A stretch of 64,000 nt of DNA from Carposina sasakii (GCA_014607495.2 CP053175.1:3968001-4032000); one strand, 5' to 3'; positions 28,416 to 40,334 are shown, counted from the stretch's first letter. The notes: generated by a model from the letters alone, not told the origin. Program-made: numbers and translations.

Positions 28416-28787
28416 TACAGAGTGTTTTTTCGTTGCCACCCTTATGAAGGATACGTACTCTATACATCAAACAATATAAGTTTTATGCCAAAACAAATGC
28501 TGGAAAACTATGTAATTTTTTAAATTACTTGATCGGGCGAAATTTATAGCGTCCAGTGTTTATGTTAGTTTTTCATGGACAGATATTAATTATTTCTCGT
28601 GAAAAAATCTTGCTATGCGCGTCTATGAGCATTTATGCAGAAAAATGCAGCCTATTTACTCAACTTTGGACCCTAATATCTTGGGAACGAGATATTTCCC
28701 AGGTATGCTTCCATGGAGAAAAATTATCGTTATGATGAGGAAATTCCATAGTTTTCGGTAACGTTGACGACCAAAAAACATCCTGTA
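28416..28787 (-). mobile_element. Family A MITE, copy 4
   Basis: Ends TACAGAGTGTTTTTTCG and ACATCCTGTA; TA follows the right end, the left neighbour is GA. Confidence 0.78.
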
Positions 28788-28789
28788 TA

Positions 28790-30121
28790 TAAATGATGGT
28801 AAGCTTGTATCTATAGATAATATGAGTAAATTATATGTCTGATTATTAACCATAGCTTGTTTGTTTATAGGTACAAATCAACGTGTTTAAGGTATGAGAT
28901 TTTTCTTTAACTGTTTAATTATTTTTGTGTGCTTTTTCTCCATTATGTTTTCTTTCTAGCAAGACCCTTTTTTCAGTTGTAACTCAATTAGGTACATTAT
29001 TTTTAAGTCAAGCTTTCACAAAAACATTAAAACATCAATTTTATAGTCACAACGTTTTTATTTTAAAGGAAAACAAAAAAAAATCAGGCCTTCATAACTT
29101 TCATATCCTCATATTTTTCGCAGCAATAAACAATCCAAAAAGTTGCAATAAAACGGTTTACGGCTTTAAAAGTCCATTTAAATTTTACGAGACTACAGTT
29201 TTTATTGATATTATCTGCTTCCAAAACAGCCTGAATAGGAGAGCGTATTTGAAACTGCCTTTGTTTTAAATGTACTCAAAAACTTCGAAGCTTCAAATGG
29301 AAATGTTAGTCATTTCTGTTTGGTGATACTTAACTAGAGAAGTTAGGTCTTTTGCACACTAGTAGAGGGTTATAAATAATCTATTTAAATGATATTTGAC
29401 TAAGTAATATATGCATTATCAATATTTTTGGGTTAGTTTTACTTAAAAAGTCTATGCCTACCTAGCACTATTTATTACCCTAGTAACCTACCCTACTAAA
29501 CTACCATTACTAGTATTAACTACCGGTACACTTATTTACGATGTTTATTATACTATATCTTAAACAAAAGAACTGTGTATATGTCTCATAGACATACTCT
29601 TTGTCTCTAAAAATTATAGGTATTAAAAATTAGTGTTTTACTTAAATGCGATTGCTTAAATTTAAATTAAATTATAACAGACTTTCAAAAAAGAGAGGTT
29701 ATCAATTAGTCCACATGTTTTTTTTTTATTCATTAAGTCGCTATGTGCCAATCTTGTTAATTTCAATAAAATCAAACAATATATATATAAAAAAAAGAAA
29801 CATTAAATATAAAAATTGTGAGTGAGTATATTAAACAAAATTCACCCACTTAGACTCCAACAACATAATTCTACCTTTTGTGTGCTAAAACCCTTAATCC
29901 AACCCCTTTTTGACGAATAAACAAACAAACGCCAGGTACCATCTTAATTACCACTATGAAGAGAGTTCGTTATAAAAACAGGACGAGGTCAGAAGATAAT
30001 GAAAATGTCTTTATCTTGAAGATAAGGAAACAGTTGAAATAAGAACTTGGAAAAAAAGGACTTAAGGCTCGTACTAGACTACAATGGTGACGCCATAGCA
30101 CCATTAGCGAAAGCACATATA
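28790..30121. other. Intergenic, unassigned
   Basis: AT-rich. A 114-codon ORF (28925-29269) has no recognisable domain and AT-driven composition; not called as a gene. Confidence 0.5.
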
Positions 30122-30250
30122 ATACAGGGTGTAACAGAAGGGGTATGTTTAGATAATGCTATGAAAATGTGATTATAATGCTATGACTCGAAATTATACA
30201 TGTTTATTTTTCAACATTAAACACTCCTGAGCTGTCAGGCAATTTTCACT
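30122..30250 (+). mobile_element. Family C MITE, left part only
   Basis: Starts TACAGGGTGTAACAGAAGGG, then ATGCTATGAAAATG and GACTCGAAATTATACATGTT as in 63740-63987; right end lost. Confidence 0.55.
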
Positions 30251-31158
30251 ATGTAGAGCTTCTCTGTAAAGGGTTATTTTTACAGCATTTTACTTAAAAT
30301 ACGCTTATTGTCACTTGTGTCCTTTATAATACTAAACTATTAAAAATACCTCACCTCACCATTTTTCTGTGACCGAAATTTTATGCGAATTAAATAGCCC
30401 AAATATTTGTTTTTTCATATCTAAAGAAAAACAAAATCAATTTGGGGAGAACTGAATGGTTTATTAACGAATTACATCATAGTTGTTGATTTATCTGTTA
30501 GCTTATTAATTTTAATCGTCAATGAATAAGCGTAAGCCTACTGCCGCATTTCGAGTTCAACATAAAACAATCTGGCGACTGGTAACGAATCCAATAGGTC
30601 TCCCGAATTAATTCAAAATAAAACTGTTGTCGCTCTTTATATGGCAATATAAACGCGGTCAAGAGCTGAAGGATCATAAAGGACATCTCATAGCTAGATT
30701 TTGAAACTACGAACATTATGTAAAACAACTGGTTTCGTCACCACTGGTGTGCCGATGAAGAAGTGGCCTTAATAAAGAAGAGAAAAGTAATTTAAATTCG
30801 TTACTTTCTGCGAGGCAGCTGGCAAATGCAGTTCATTAAAACGTGCTAACTGGGCGGGCGATGCGCGCTGAATGACGAAAGATGCAAATTCGGAACGCGT
30901 TTTTTTTAAGTTGGCAGTTTTGCAAGAGTTTGCGGGTAGGTGGAAATTAATTTATAATAGTTTGGAAAAGTTTGTATTTCTGGGTGATACTATTATTGGA
31001 TCCGTGAGATTAAGGTAACACCTGTATTAGTGTAATTATGACGCCCGTATACTTAGTAGAAAATTTTCCCTTGGAAGAATTTGCCCGAGCACTCGTATAA
31101 GAGATATAGTATAGACAGGTAGATAAAAAATCTTATTCCTTTTTTTTTAAATGTAAAC
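30251..31158. other. Intergenic, unassigned
   Basis: No gene or repeat recognised. A GC-richer patch at 30815-30900 is unmatched here. Confidence 0.4.
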
Positions 31159-31323
31159 AAATATTGGTTTAAAAAAGAGATGGTAAAATTCGTCATCCGA
31201 GTAATTGACCTGGTAGCTCAGTGGTAAGAGCGCTGGCACGGAATGCTGAGGTCGTGGGTTCTTCGAATCCCACTCGGGTGAAGAATTTTTTCCATTTTCC
31301 AATAATTTTATAAATATTGGTTT
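31159..31323 (+). mobile_element. SINE family D (tRNA-derived), copy 2
   Basis: Perfect 12 bp duplication AAATATTGGTTT at 31159-31170 and 31312-31323. A-box TGGTAGCTCAGTGGTAAGAG (31211) and B-box region GTCGTGGGTTC (31251), with a duplicated TTC inside the B-box. It shares GAGATGGTAAAATTCGTC and GAATTTTTTCCATTT with copy 1. Confidence 0.85.
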
Positions 31324-31639
31324 TCTTTATTACACCAAACTTTTATTAATCTATTCTTTTTATTTTCTAAGAAGCAAAGAAAGCTCTTGAAATATTGAAA
31401 TCATCAAAAATTCGAATGATATTTTATTTAAAAACCCACTTATTGGATTGCTCTTTGAGGCCATAAGTGTGTAAGCAATTTAATTTCTTTCGTAATCCTT
31501 ATAAATTCCTTTGATTTAATTTAATAGGGTTCAAAGATCCTTATTAGGTTTCTAATTCAGAATAAAATTGAATTTCGAAAATAATTTCGCAAAAATCTTT
31601 CGTTATTCCGCTCATTCTTAACGAATAATATATAATATA

Positions 31640-31878
31640 CTAGTGGACGTCCGCGACTTCGTCCGCGTGGACTGCAGAAAAAACATAATGTCGAAATTAT
31701 CCGGGATTAAAATATTATCCCGGGATAAAAAAAGTCGCCTATGTGTTAATCCAGGGTGTCAGCTAACTCCATACCAAATATCATTAAAATCCCTCCAGCC
31801 ATTTTTACGTGAAAGAGTAACAAACATCCATCCAACCATCTATACTTACAAACTTTCGCGTTTATAATATTAGTAGGA
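31640..31878 (-). mobile_element. Family J Helitron, short variant
   Basis: CTAG at 31640-31643 is the complement of the Helitron 3' end. The other end complements to TCCTACTAATATTATAAACG. Contains AATCCAGGGTGTCAGCTAAC as in 1836 and 47663. Confidence 0.65.
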
Positions 31879-31888
31879 TTAGTAGGAA

Positions 31889-31976
31889 GAAGTGGCACCA
31901 TGTGGTCCTATCGGCCCTTGGTGTTCTGCCTACGCCGTAAGGGATAAAGGCGCGATTATATCTATGTATATGTACT
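31889..31976 (-). repeat. Family G end
   Basis: AGTGGCACCATGTGGTCC, CGGCCCTTGGTGTTCTGCC, GTAAGGGATAAAGGCGCGAT and ATAT-rich end; abuts the Helitron. Confidence 0.55.
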
Positions 31977-32919
31977 AGGAAGGATTTTTTATAATGAAGA
32001 AATTTACAATACTATGCGTAGTATTATGTATGATAATAGCAATTTCAAGTTACATAAAGTTTATGAGACACTGTATTTTGTTCTTTGTGAAATATGTAGG
32101 TATTATTGATAAATAAATTTTTTTTAAAGTGTGTGAAGCTAAATAGAAAATTGATAATTTAGAAATCAAGATTTCAAGGAAATTATTCACGCAATGTATG
32201 CTGCTAACTTATTTTTAATACAAAACTATACTAAGGAGTCGTCTCTGAAATAATATAGGCAGTCAGATATATTTTAGTGTAGTAGCTGGTATGGAACAGC
32301 AGATTTTATTTCACCAGTTCATTTGAATTTCAATTTCACCATTGAATTGCCAATTACACATGAAGCGACAGAGAAGTACCTATAGCAGATTAAATGGAAC
32401 AGTAGTGTGCGTTGTAAAACTAGTTCTTCTTCTATCATCTACTCTTGTAAATATATAGCTTAACAATCCTCGTATGGTATACTATAGGTATAGTAGTTCT
32501 GTTCACTTGAGGGTGCTAGTAGAGAGAGAGGAGATGATAGTATTTTTATAACCAATTTCAATTATCAACCGTGGTGTGATTGAAGTTTTGAGATAACGAT
32601 TTTTTATATGGCAGCGTTTATTTTCAACTTTTACCCATGTAAAAGCACCATAAAACTTATACGTAAATAGTCAATCTACTTACGACGTAAAGAAATCTTT
32701 CAGCCAACTTAGTCCCGTTAAGAATTTGTCTTTTCAGGATTCTGTTTGTCTTTAAAAAGAAACGTTTGAACTCGCTTTATGTTAATACTGAAAGTTATTG
32801 GCAACTTGACTGTTAAGCCTTTAAGATGCCTTTTAAGAGATTTTACGAATTAATGAGTTGGAAATATCAATTATTTTAGGCTTTTTGTGAATTTCATCAC
32901 ATAATACATAACAGTACTG
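31977..32919. other. Intergenic, unassigned
   Basis: AT-rich, no gene or repeat recognised. Confidence 0.45.
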
Positions 32920-33144
32920 TGCTGAAGCGGGGTTTCACTAGAATACATCAGTTACATCACCTTCCATGCATGTCGTATAAGAGTCGACTAGAGACTTAGG
33001 GACGATTTCTCGGGTGCCGAGCTAGTCAACTTGTCACTGGTGTATTAAATGTCCCTACTGTGATAAACATGACTGTTCGATATACTACCTTGTTATCCTG
33101 CATAAAGGAGATACCACAGCCACTTTAAGGATAGCGGGGACTGA

Positions 33145-33270
33145 TGTAAATGATCCCTCACAAGTTATAAATGATCCCTCACAAGTTGTAAATGATCCCT
33201 CACAAGTTATAAATAATCCCTCACAAGTTATAAATGATCCCTCACCAGTTAAAAATGATCTCTCACAAGT
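33145..33270. repeat. 21 bp tandem repeat, six units
   Basis: Units of TATAAATGATCCCTCACAAG plus T with 0-3 changes each, contiguous without spacers. Grew from the single AAATGATCAGTCACAAG-type segment present once in other F copies (for example 5625). Confidence 0.88.
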
Positions 33271-33351
33271 AGCTAGTTTATCGCCAGAGAGAATGCTCGA
33301 GTTCCTTAGTAGACTCTTACGATATGCACGGAAGAAGATGCCGCTGATGAG

Positions 33352-33509
33352 CCTCGAGCACACCGGATGCGTATGCGTACACGTAAGCGTAGACATACAC
33401 GTACCTCTGAGTTGTAATGTATGGAACTGTATATTCCATACATTAAACTCAGAGGTACGTATACGTCTACGCTTACGTGCACGCATACGCATCTGGTGCG
33501 CTCGAGGCT
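33352..33509. mobile_element. 158 bp palindromic MITE nested in family F
   Basis: GCCTCGAGCACACCGGATGC at the left faces GCATCTGGTGCGCTCGAGGC at the right; arms continue through CGTAAGCGTAGAC and CTCAGAGGTACGT to a short loop near 33430. One arm recurs at 46012-46107. Confidence 0.78.
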
Positions 33510-33752
33510 GTATTCTAGTAAAGCCCCGCATCAGCCTTGCCTTCTTTTGTTTATTTTAAAAGTGAGTAAAATTCCGCACTCACATTCGGGTTTAGCTGTT
33601 TATTTGTAAAGAAACAGCTGTCAGCTCTTTCGAAATTTCAGATCGGCTTTTACGATTCACGTGAGTAGAATTTGTGGTTGTACTACGTTAACACGGAGTA
33701 AGGACAAAGGGGAGGTGGCCTAGATACCTATTATAGGTTTGTGAAAAGAATA

Positions 33753-34135
33753 TACAGGATGTTTTTTTGTGGCCACCTTTAACGAAGGGTACGTACTCTA
33801 TACATGAAATAAAGTAAGTTTATGCCAAAAAAAAATGCTGGGAATTTTTTTTTTTTTTTTTTAATTTTAAATTCCTTGATCGTGCGAAATTTATAGTGTC
33901 TAGTGTTTATGTTAGTTTTTTTATAGACAGATATTAATTATTTTTCGTGAAAAAATCCTGCTACGCGCGTCTATGTGCATTTATGCAGAAAAACGCAGTC
34001 TATTTACTCAACTTTGGACCCTAATATTTTGGAAACCAGACACTTCCCAGGTATGCTTCCATGGAGAAAAATGATCGTGATGATGAGGAGATTCCGTAGT
34101 TTTCGGGAACGTTGACGACCAAAAATCATCCTGTA
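33753..34135 (-). mobile_element. Family A MITE, copy 5
   Basis: Ends TACAGGATGTTTTTTTG and ATCATCCTGTA; TA at 33751-33752. Has a poly-T run of 18 at 33847-33864. Confidence 0.8.
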
Positions 34136-34271
34136 GAGTCATCTTTGTGTTAGTTGTAGATAAGGTTAAACGATGGTACAGGCCAAACAGTAGTCTTAAA
34201 TTCGAATTCATTTACGTTAACGTTTAGTTTTCGACTAGTTGCACATACTACATTGTATAATTTTATTACAG

Positions 34272-34602
34272 TACTAATGGACGACCGCGACTCCGTCCGC
34301 GTGGACTACAGAAAAAACAAAATGTCGAAATCATCCGGGATAAAAACATTTTCCCAGGATAAAAAGTAGCCTATATGTTAAGTGGGACCGGTCACAATGT
34401 ATTCTTGAAAACTGCATCGAAATCGGTTCAGCCGTTTCTGAGATTAGCGTGCACAAACACACAGACAAACCTACAAACAGACAAAAATTAAAAAAAAAAA
34501 TTTGGGTACTATTGCGTTGATAAAGGTCTCCTATAATATTTTTTCTCATATATCTTCCATGTACAGACAGCTATCCGTTACATTTTTATAATATGTATAG
34601 AT
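34272..34602 (-). mobile_element. Family J Helitron, long variant
   Basis: CTAATGGACGACCGCGACTC at the left (CTAG end mutated), then the TCGAAATCATCCGGGATAAA block and the far end around CAGACAGCTATCCGTTAC, as in 16724 and 51431. Confidence 0.6.
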
Positions 34603-34668
34603 TTCACGCCACTAATAATATGATATTTGGGCGCCAATCATCGCCAGCCAACTTTCGCCCTATGTTTA

Positions 34669-34894
34669 AGCTACATTAGAGATTGCAAACCGGGCCCGGC
34701 CGGGACGGACCCGGCCAAGCCCGGTGCCCATTTAGACATCCACCGGGCCCGGTTATTCATACCAGGCCCGATGACCGGGGCCGGTAGGTACGAAAACTGC
34801 GGCACAGAAGTCCCAACAAGTGGATGTCTAAATGGGCACCTGGCTCGGCCGGGTCTGGCCCGGTCGGGCCCGGTTTGAAAACTCTAAGCTACAT
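34669..34894. mobile_element. Family P: GC-rich hAT-like MITE with 8 bp TSD
   Basis: AGCTACAT occurs at 34669-34676 and 34887-34894. Between them, 210 bp with about 65 bp inverted arms starting TAGAGATTGCAAACCGGG and mirrored by CCCGGTTTGAAAACTCTA. An 8 bp duplication and TAG-type ends fit the hAT superfamily. Extremely GC-rich against AT-rich surroundings; no ORF. Confidence 0.85.
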
Positions 34895-35641
34895 CATTTG
34901 CTCAAGGCCGCTCGATATTAGCCTACTTACAAGTGCACTCCTAGCAGGGTAAATACCAGTAGGGTTGCCGCTCGTTCTCCCGAGCGCATGGACTGGCAAC
35001 AACAACGTAGGCCTTTTTACCTTTGCATCTACGAGTGACAACCATAATGCGCCCGTCGATGATGCCGTACCTAGTCATATTTTTGCTTGCAGCTAACGCT
35101 GGTATTTTTATTACATACTACATGTTTGTGTTTACATTTTGTATAAGGCTGCAGTATCTGTTTAAACTACATATTTTGTTTTCTATGTGATCTGCATATG
35201 GCAAATGAGCTCAAAAATCAGCCCTGCAGGCTATTTTAGCGGTCGTAGCTCCACAATGATTATCGCATCTCCTTTCTGTCCTTCCTTTATATACTCATGG
35301 CAGTCTCCAGTAGCCCCGAGGCAAGTTACAAAAGACGTTAAACAAAATCTATTTCGTCTGCGACTATCTGTCAAAATGCAAAACGTTTTGACAACGCAAG
35401 CACGTCTCACTGCCCACTTTGGTAAAGCGAGTTCAAAGCTGCACGGAGCCATGTTTTCATCTCTATATAAATATTTCATTTTCTTGGGGACATTCTATAT
35501 TTTGTTATAAAGTGTATGTAAGTATATTACATAAGTAAGAAAATTGTTTTAATTGCTTTTATTTTAAAGTCTTGGTATCTGGATTAAAATTTGCCTTAAG
35601 TTTATGTCATAAATGATTTATAGGGTTTTAAAAAAATCACG
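34895..35641. other. Intergenic, unassigned
   Basis: A 107-codon ORF at 35187-35510 has no recognisable domain; not called. Confidence 0.4.
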
Positions 35642-35878
35642 GGTAATAAACAAGCGGCCACTCACGACTTTGCCTGCGAATAGGGGCATTTCGAATCAGC
35701 ATTACACCCCTGCGAAGCTGGTGCGTAAATATAGACGTTTCTCTTGAATTACGCTATCTACTGGAAAAACCGCATAAAAATACGTTGGGCACATAGGTAG
35801 TTTTAAAAATCAATGCATACATTAGATGGACAAACATCGGAAAACGACTTTTTAAATAATTTTATTATGTAGTGATTC
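35642..35878 (+). mobile_element. Family K Helitron-like repeat
   Basis: GCGGCCACTCACGACTTTGC, CATTACACCCCTGCGAAGCT, CTTGAATTACGCTATCTAC and a TATGTAGTGAT end, parallel to 9502-9712. Confidence 0.5.
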
Positions 35879-36714
35879 TGACTGTTGCGTAAAGATAATT
35901 TTAAAAATCTAAAAATATTACTAATCACAAATTCTCGGTATAACATTATTCCACGTCCTATTTCTACCACGTGAAATGTCAGTCCAATTCTATCCAACTT
36001 GTCAAAATTCAAAACCGTATTCAATTTAGAAACGCAAATACGGGTCAGTGCGCTCTTTGTCAAAACTCGATATACATGAAACAACGTTTTTTTACGTCCA
36101 AAAATAACGCGATCACTCTCAAAAACCTCTACCTATATTCGTTTCAATTATGAAGTCGTCTGAAAAATGTGTTGTCTGTGCAAATAGTAATATTGTTTAA
36201 TTTATTCTATTTAGTTTCATGAAAAATATTTTAAAAATTAACAGTATGCAAGTACTCTTTTACATGAACTTTTGATAGCATATACATAATATAAGCTAAT
36301 ACATAATTTAAACCTTTTTATTAGTAGGTACTTTACGTCTCTTTGTAGTCTATAAAATGCCTGACGCCAGTATTAGCTTAAAGCACAAATAAATTCTATT
36401 TTATCCATTACAAAAGTAACCACTTTAACTTAGACATTACTTAGATAAGTAAGTTTTTTTAAGCTTAAAAGTCTTCTCTAAAATTTTAGATCTCTGAAAG
36501 TTTTCTAATACTTTCCAGATTTTATATTCACAGATAACGAAAGACAATGACTTTTTAAAAGACTAAGATAAGGTTAAAATATAAAACTTTTGTGTGAGTT
36601 TTTTTAGGATCTATTGTTGGAATTTGTGCTAAAGATTATTTTTTAATATCTACCAATATTAAATTCTTCTCTTTCTGATCGAATAACAATAAACTACGAA
36701 CAGAAATTTGCGAT
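35879..36714. other. Intergenic, unassigned
   Basis: AT-rich; no gene or repeat recognised. Confidence 0.45.
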
Positions 36715-36866
36715 GAACTTCATTAGAATACATCAGCTGCATCTGATTTTATGTCGTAAGAGTAGACCAAGAAAAACTCAGCGACAAACTCTCAGGTGAT
36801 GAGCTAGCAACTTGTCATTGATCTCATACATGCGCTATACTAAGTGTGGCTGTATGATCTCATTCG
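36715..36866 (+). repeat. Family F arm
   Basis: ACATCAGCTGCATCTG, TATGTCGTAAGAGTAGACC, CTCAGGTGATGAGCTAGCAA; ends near the TGTATGATCTC block. Confidence 0.5.
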
Positions 36867-36879
36867 TAAAATAGTTCAG

Positions 36880-37066
36880 CCCCCTTATTACCTAACTAGC
36901 ATAAGCAAAGCGACAACGAAAATTGTAGAAAAATCGCTGATTGCTTGTCAAATTCGTATTACGTAAAATGAATTTCAAAGGAACTTTGACATTTCAATGC
37001 GAATATTGTACAGTTTTCGCTATCGCTTTGCTTTGGCTTTGCTATTGCTCTTACGTAATCAGGGAG
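36880..37066. mobile_element. Family N MITE, copy 2
   Basis: Ends CCCCCTTATTACCTAACTAG and GCTCTTACGTAATCAGGG; interior shares TTCGTATTACGTAAAATGAA-type and TTTTCGCTATCGCTTTGC sequences with 7761-7946 in opposite orientation. Confidence 0.65.
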
Positions 37067-38011
37067 CCGGAATGTACCTCTCTGTGTATTCTCTACGTAC
37101 AATTCCGAACCTACGTCACAATACTAAAAATATTCATAGTCCACTCAGTTTTATACTGAATATAGTCGTAAAACACTGTAAAAGCGAAACAACTGACCTG
37201 TGGCATCACTTTATCACAAAAGGACTCTTATCCGATACTTTCATTCGATTTCCCCGAGATATTTTGCACGAAAAATTTCGTGTAAAAGGCGGAAAATTGA
37301 ATTTTAACCCTCTTTTTATAAGTTTCTTACCATTAGCATATTAAAATGGGATGGGTGGAACCGTAGAGATATTGATAGGGGCGCGACTGCGATGCGGCCA
37401 AGTTCGAGTCCTTTTTAAGTTCGGTGAAAAGATAGAAAATTTTTATGTCAATCTAATGTCAGCTTTATAAGAGGGATGAGACTGTTGAAAAACATGATAA
37501 TTGACTTTTTTGCTTTATAGCGAAAAGAGTAACTTACCTTTAAGCTTTCTTTATAGCCTATTTATCAATTATCCACATTTTAGTGTTATAAGTACATTAA
37601 TTTGATCCAAAGTCTATATGTATTAAGAGTTCTCAGACCGATTTATAGGTAAGTACTTACTATTTTGTTTTACTAGAACCTTTCCTTTACATCAAGAATC
37701 TTACATACCTAGCACTTAAAAAAGGAAAAGTGAGTACGCTATTCACACATGTCCGCTTACCCTCAAAATATGGCAACACATTCAAAAATTATCGAAATAC
37801 CCCACACACTGCAAACTTTACCCGACAGCGACAGGAATCAAAGCGTGTTCAAACTTGAAATCACTTAGACCCACTTACAGTTGGACTTCATTGCCAACGA
37901 CTTCCGATAGCAATTCAGTATTCAAATTGATTGGTTTCAACTCTTGTTAACGCAGTCTTGTTAGTATTGTGCTTACTAACTACTATATGTACATATATAC
38001 CTATACTATTA
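37067..38011. other. Intergenic, unassigned
   Basis: No gene or clear repeat. 37360-37410 (GCGACTGCGATGCGG) is locally GC-rich. Confidence 0.4.
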
Positions 38012-38380
38012 GAGCGGTGATAGCCCAGTAGTTAACACGTGCACCTTCCAAGCGGGAGGCGTAAGTTCGATCCCGGTCACGGGCCTGTACCAATGAATTT
38101 ATATTATGTACAAATTTTAATGTTGCAAAATTGTCACTTAGCTCGTGCCTCGGAAAGCACGTAAAACCGTTGGTCCTGCGCCTGATATCTCTCCGGTCGT
38201 GTCGGCTTTCCATCCCATCGGACTATGAGAGTAACGGAATAGAGAGTACATCTGTGTTTGCGCACACACTTGTGCACTATAATATCTCCTGCTTACCTGG
38301 CCAATCTCCGTAGACATTCGTCGCCTTGGCCGAAATACGTTCGGAGATCATCATACTATAAGGATAAAAAATAGATAGAC
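38012..38380 (+). mobile_element. SINE family I (tRNA-headed) with long body
   Basis: Head GGTGATAGCCCAGTAGTTAA with B-box TAAGTTCGATCCCGGTCACG; body GTGCCTCGGAAAGCACGTAA, CCGGTCGTGTCGGC, ATCGGACTATGAGAG and CACTTGTGCACTATAATATC. Heads recur at 48519, 43420 and 63470. Confidence 0.65.
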
Positions 38381-38410
38381 TAGATAATACTATAAGAATA
38401 TTAATATATG

Positions 38411-38531
38411 TATCTACAGTTGCGTCGGTTGGATGCAGGCTGCTTCCGACCGGTCGGAGTGGAGATTGTTGGGGGTAGCCTATGTCCAACAGTGGACTTC
38501 CTAGGGTTGTAAATGATGATGATGATGATGA
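38411..38531 (+). mobile_element. RTE 3' tail fragment
   Basis: GCGTCGGTTGGATGCAGGC, CCGACCGGTCGGAGTGGAG, TATGTCCAACAGTGGACTTC and a (GAT)n tail; complements the end of the 27932-28334 element. Confidence 0.75.
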
Positions 38532-38767
38532 TGTACTAGTATCTACAGTACTTAAAGATTACTAATGGAATTCGCAAACATTGAAAACAAATTGTACAAA
38601 ACAATTTTCTAAAAGCAATTTAGTATAAAACACCTTTATAAACAAATAAAAATACCAGTGTCCTTTTTTAGAAAAGCAAATTACCAAGCCAATATTAAGT
38701 CCATGCCCCTTATTTACCTTGCTTACCTTTATGTTATGTCTTGGCAATATCTTTGAGGTTATCTATT

Positions 38768-38854
38768 ATCATTATATTAGCCTTGTTTGTGGCGTGCCCT
38801 GGGGGAGGTCTACGTGGACTGCAATAGGCTGAAGAAGAAGAAGAAGATCATTAT
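38768..38854 (+). mobile_element. Family E 3'-end fragment
   Basis: GTGGCGTGCCCTGGGGGAGG, GGACTGCAATAGGCTGAAGA and a (GAA)n tail, between ATCATTAT at 38768-38775 and 38847-38854, a likely target duplication. Confidence 0.7.
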
Positions 38855-39111
38855 TATGAAATTACCAAAAGACCTGGTATTGAATTATTATTTATGATAA
38901 TGAATTGATCATTTCATGACACTTACCTAACCTACCATTTCATGAAATGACGATTAATACGAGTATTAATTTGGCTGTCGCAGCCATATTGTATAACACG
39001 CCGTATTACAAAATGCCTAGGAATTATAAATAGTTTGGATTTGCTACCATTTTGCTTGCTCAATTAATTAGGTTTGGAATATATATTAGATTTGTAAAAA
39101 TAACAACGCAA

Positions 39112-39346
39112 ACGACTTGACCTAGTAGGTAGTGACCCTGCCTGCGACGCCATAGGTCCTGAGTTCAAATCCCGGTAGGTGCAAACATTGATATGATGAA
39201 TATCGATGTTTGTTTCCGAGTCATGGATGTTTCTATACTTATCTATGTATTTATATATCGTTGCTTAGTACCCACGACACAAGACCTTTGGGATCTTACT
39301 GTGGGACTAGGTTAATGTGTTGTGTAGTGTGTGAATATAAAAAAAA
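39112..39346 (+). mobile_element. SINE family H
   Basis: tRNA-like head (CTAGTAGGTAGTGACCCTGC; GGTCCTGAGTTCAAATCC), body with GTTTCCGAGTCATGGATGTT and TTGCTTAGTACCCACGACAC, and an A-rich end. Confidence 0.75.
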
Positions 39347-39951
39347 GCGGAGCGAGCGTGCCGTAGGTGCAAGAAGGGTTTTTTAAATCCATGTTATTGA
39401 AATTGCCGACGCTTATTTGTAAAAATACGAGTATCGTCGTTAACACATTATAATAATTATTTTCCTTCGCTGATTGCTATACTCAGAATTGAAGTAATTA
39501 GTGCTAAAGGTTCATTTTGGAATAAAGACACAATTTTACTTTCGGAATAACGCGCAAAACTGACCGTATATCCATTGCTATGAAACCTTCGTATAGAGAT
39601 TGACCCAAAAAATATCCAAATCACAGAAATACACGCGCAAATAGAAACGCCCCTATAACTCAACAAAATGAAGTAGGTAGGTATGACGTTCGCGTGATTC
39701 CCTTTGACGTGTTAATATTATTTCCCCGATTCCTAGGTAAATAATACAAAATAACGCCTAAAAGGATTTTCCGTGCTTTATTTTGTTCTTCATAAAAATT
39801 GTTTACTTTCTTCAGTATGTTATTATAGGAGTAATTAGCTGGATTGAATTGCGTGTTGGTAAGTAGGAAAAGCTAGTTACGAGTATTAGGATTTTAAAAA
39901 ACTTGTTTTGAAACAAGTTAAAAACTATATTTGTCTTAATCACTTCATATT
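39347..39951. other. Intergenic, unassigned
   Basis: No gene or repeat recognised. Confidence 0.4.
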
Positions 39952-40214
39952 TACAGGGTGTAACAAAAGGGGTTCGTTAAGCGAAAAGCTATGTAAATAG
40001 CCCACTAAAGTGAACCTATCCACAAAATTTCAGACTCGAAATCACAAGTTTTTTTTTCAGCCATTATGGAGATTTTCTAAACAACTCAGGAATGTTCATA
40101 CAATCATGAAAAATAAACATATGATTTGGAGTCTCAAATTTTGGAAATAGGTACTCTATAGTAGGCTGTTTACATAACTTTTTGCTTAACATACCCTTTC
40201 TGTTACATACTGTA
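39952..40214. mobile_element. Family C MITE, complete
   Basis: Ends TACAGGGTGTAACAAAAGGG and CCCTTTCTGTTACATACTGTA. The inside folds back: ATTTCAGACTCGAAATCAC faces ATGATTTGGAGTCTCAAATT. No ORF. Confidence 0.78.
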
Positions 40215-40334
40215 CAAGGGAAGAAAGGCATATTAATATTACGTACATCAGCTTACTGCTGGACGTATAAGGCCTCCCCCAGAGTACGATACAAGGTTCG
40301 ATTTTCCATTTTCGTCATACAGTTACTATTGAGT

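Larger units (their letters stand above)
32920..33535. mobile_element. Family F, full-length foldback copy
   Basis: Left end TGCTGAAGCGGGGTTTCACT is mirrored by TCTAGTAAAGCCCCGCATCA at 33514-33533; GTCGACTAGAGACT-type blocks are mirrored by TTAGTAGACTCTTACG. The middle holds a 21 bp tandem repeat (33145-33270), and a second palindromic MITE (33352-33509) sits in the right arm. Confidence 0.7.

Noticed and set aside
28925..29269. 114-codon ORF on + strand
   Set aside because: AT-driven composition, no domain, no conserved motif, no splice context; expected by chance in AT-rich DNA.
31171..31311. Possible functional tRNA gene
   Set aside because: Boxes A and B are present but the B-box has a 3-base insertion, no acceptor stem pairs well, and the 12 bp duplication and tail mark it as a SINE.
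33145..33270. CRISPR-like direct repeats
   Set aside because: Units are contiguous with no spacers and the DNA is eukaryotic; it is a minisatellite.
33085..33531. 148-codon ORF with repeated TCEGSF units
   Set aside because: Translation of the 21 bp tandem repeat and flanking foldback arms, not a protein gene.
35187..35510. 107-codon ORF on + strand with overlapping ORF on -
   Set aside because: No recognisable motif, no repeat or splice support; overlapping ORFs on both strands suggest chance.
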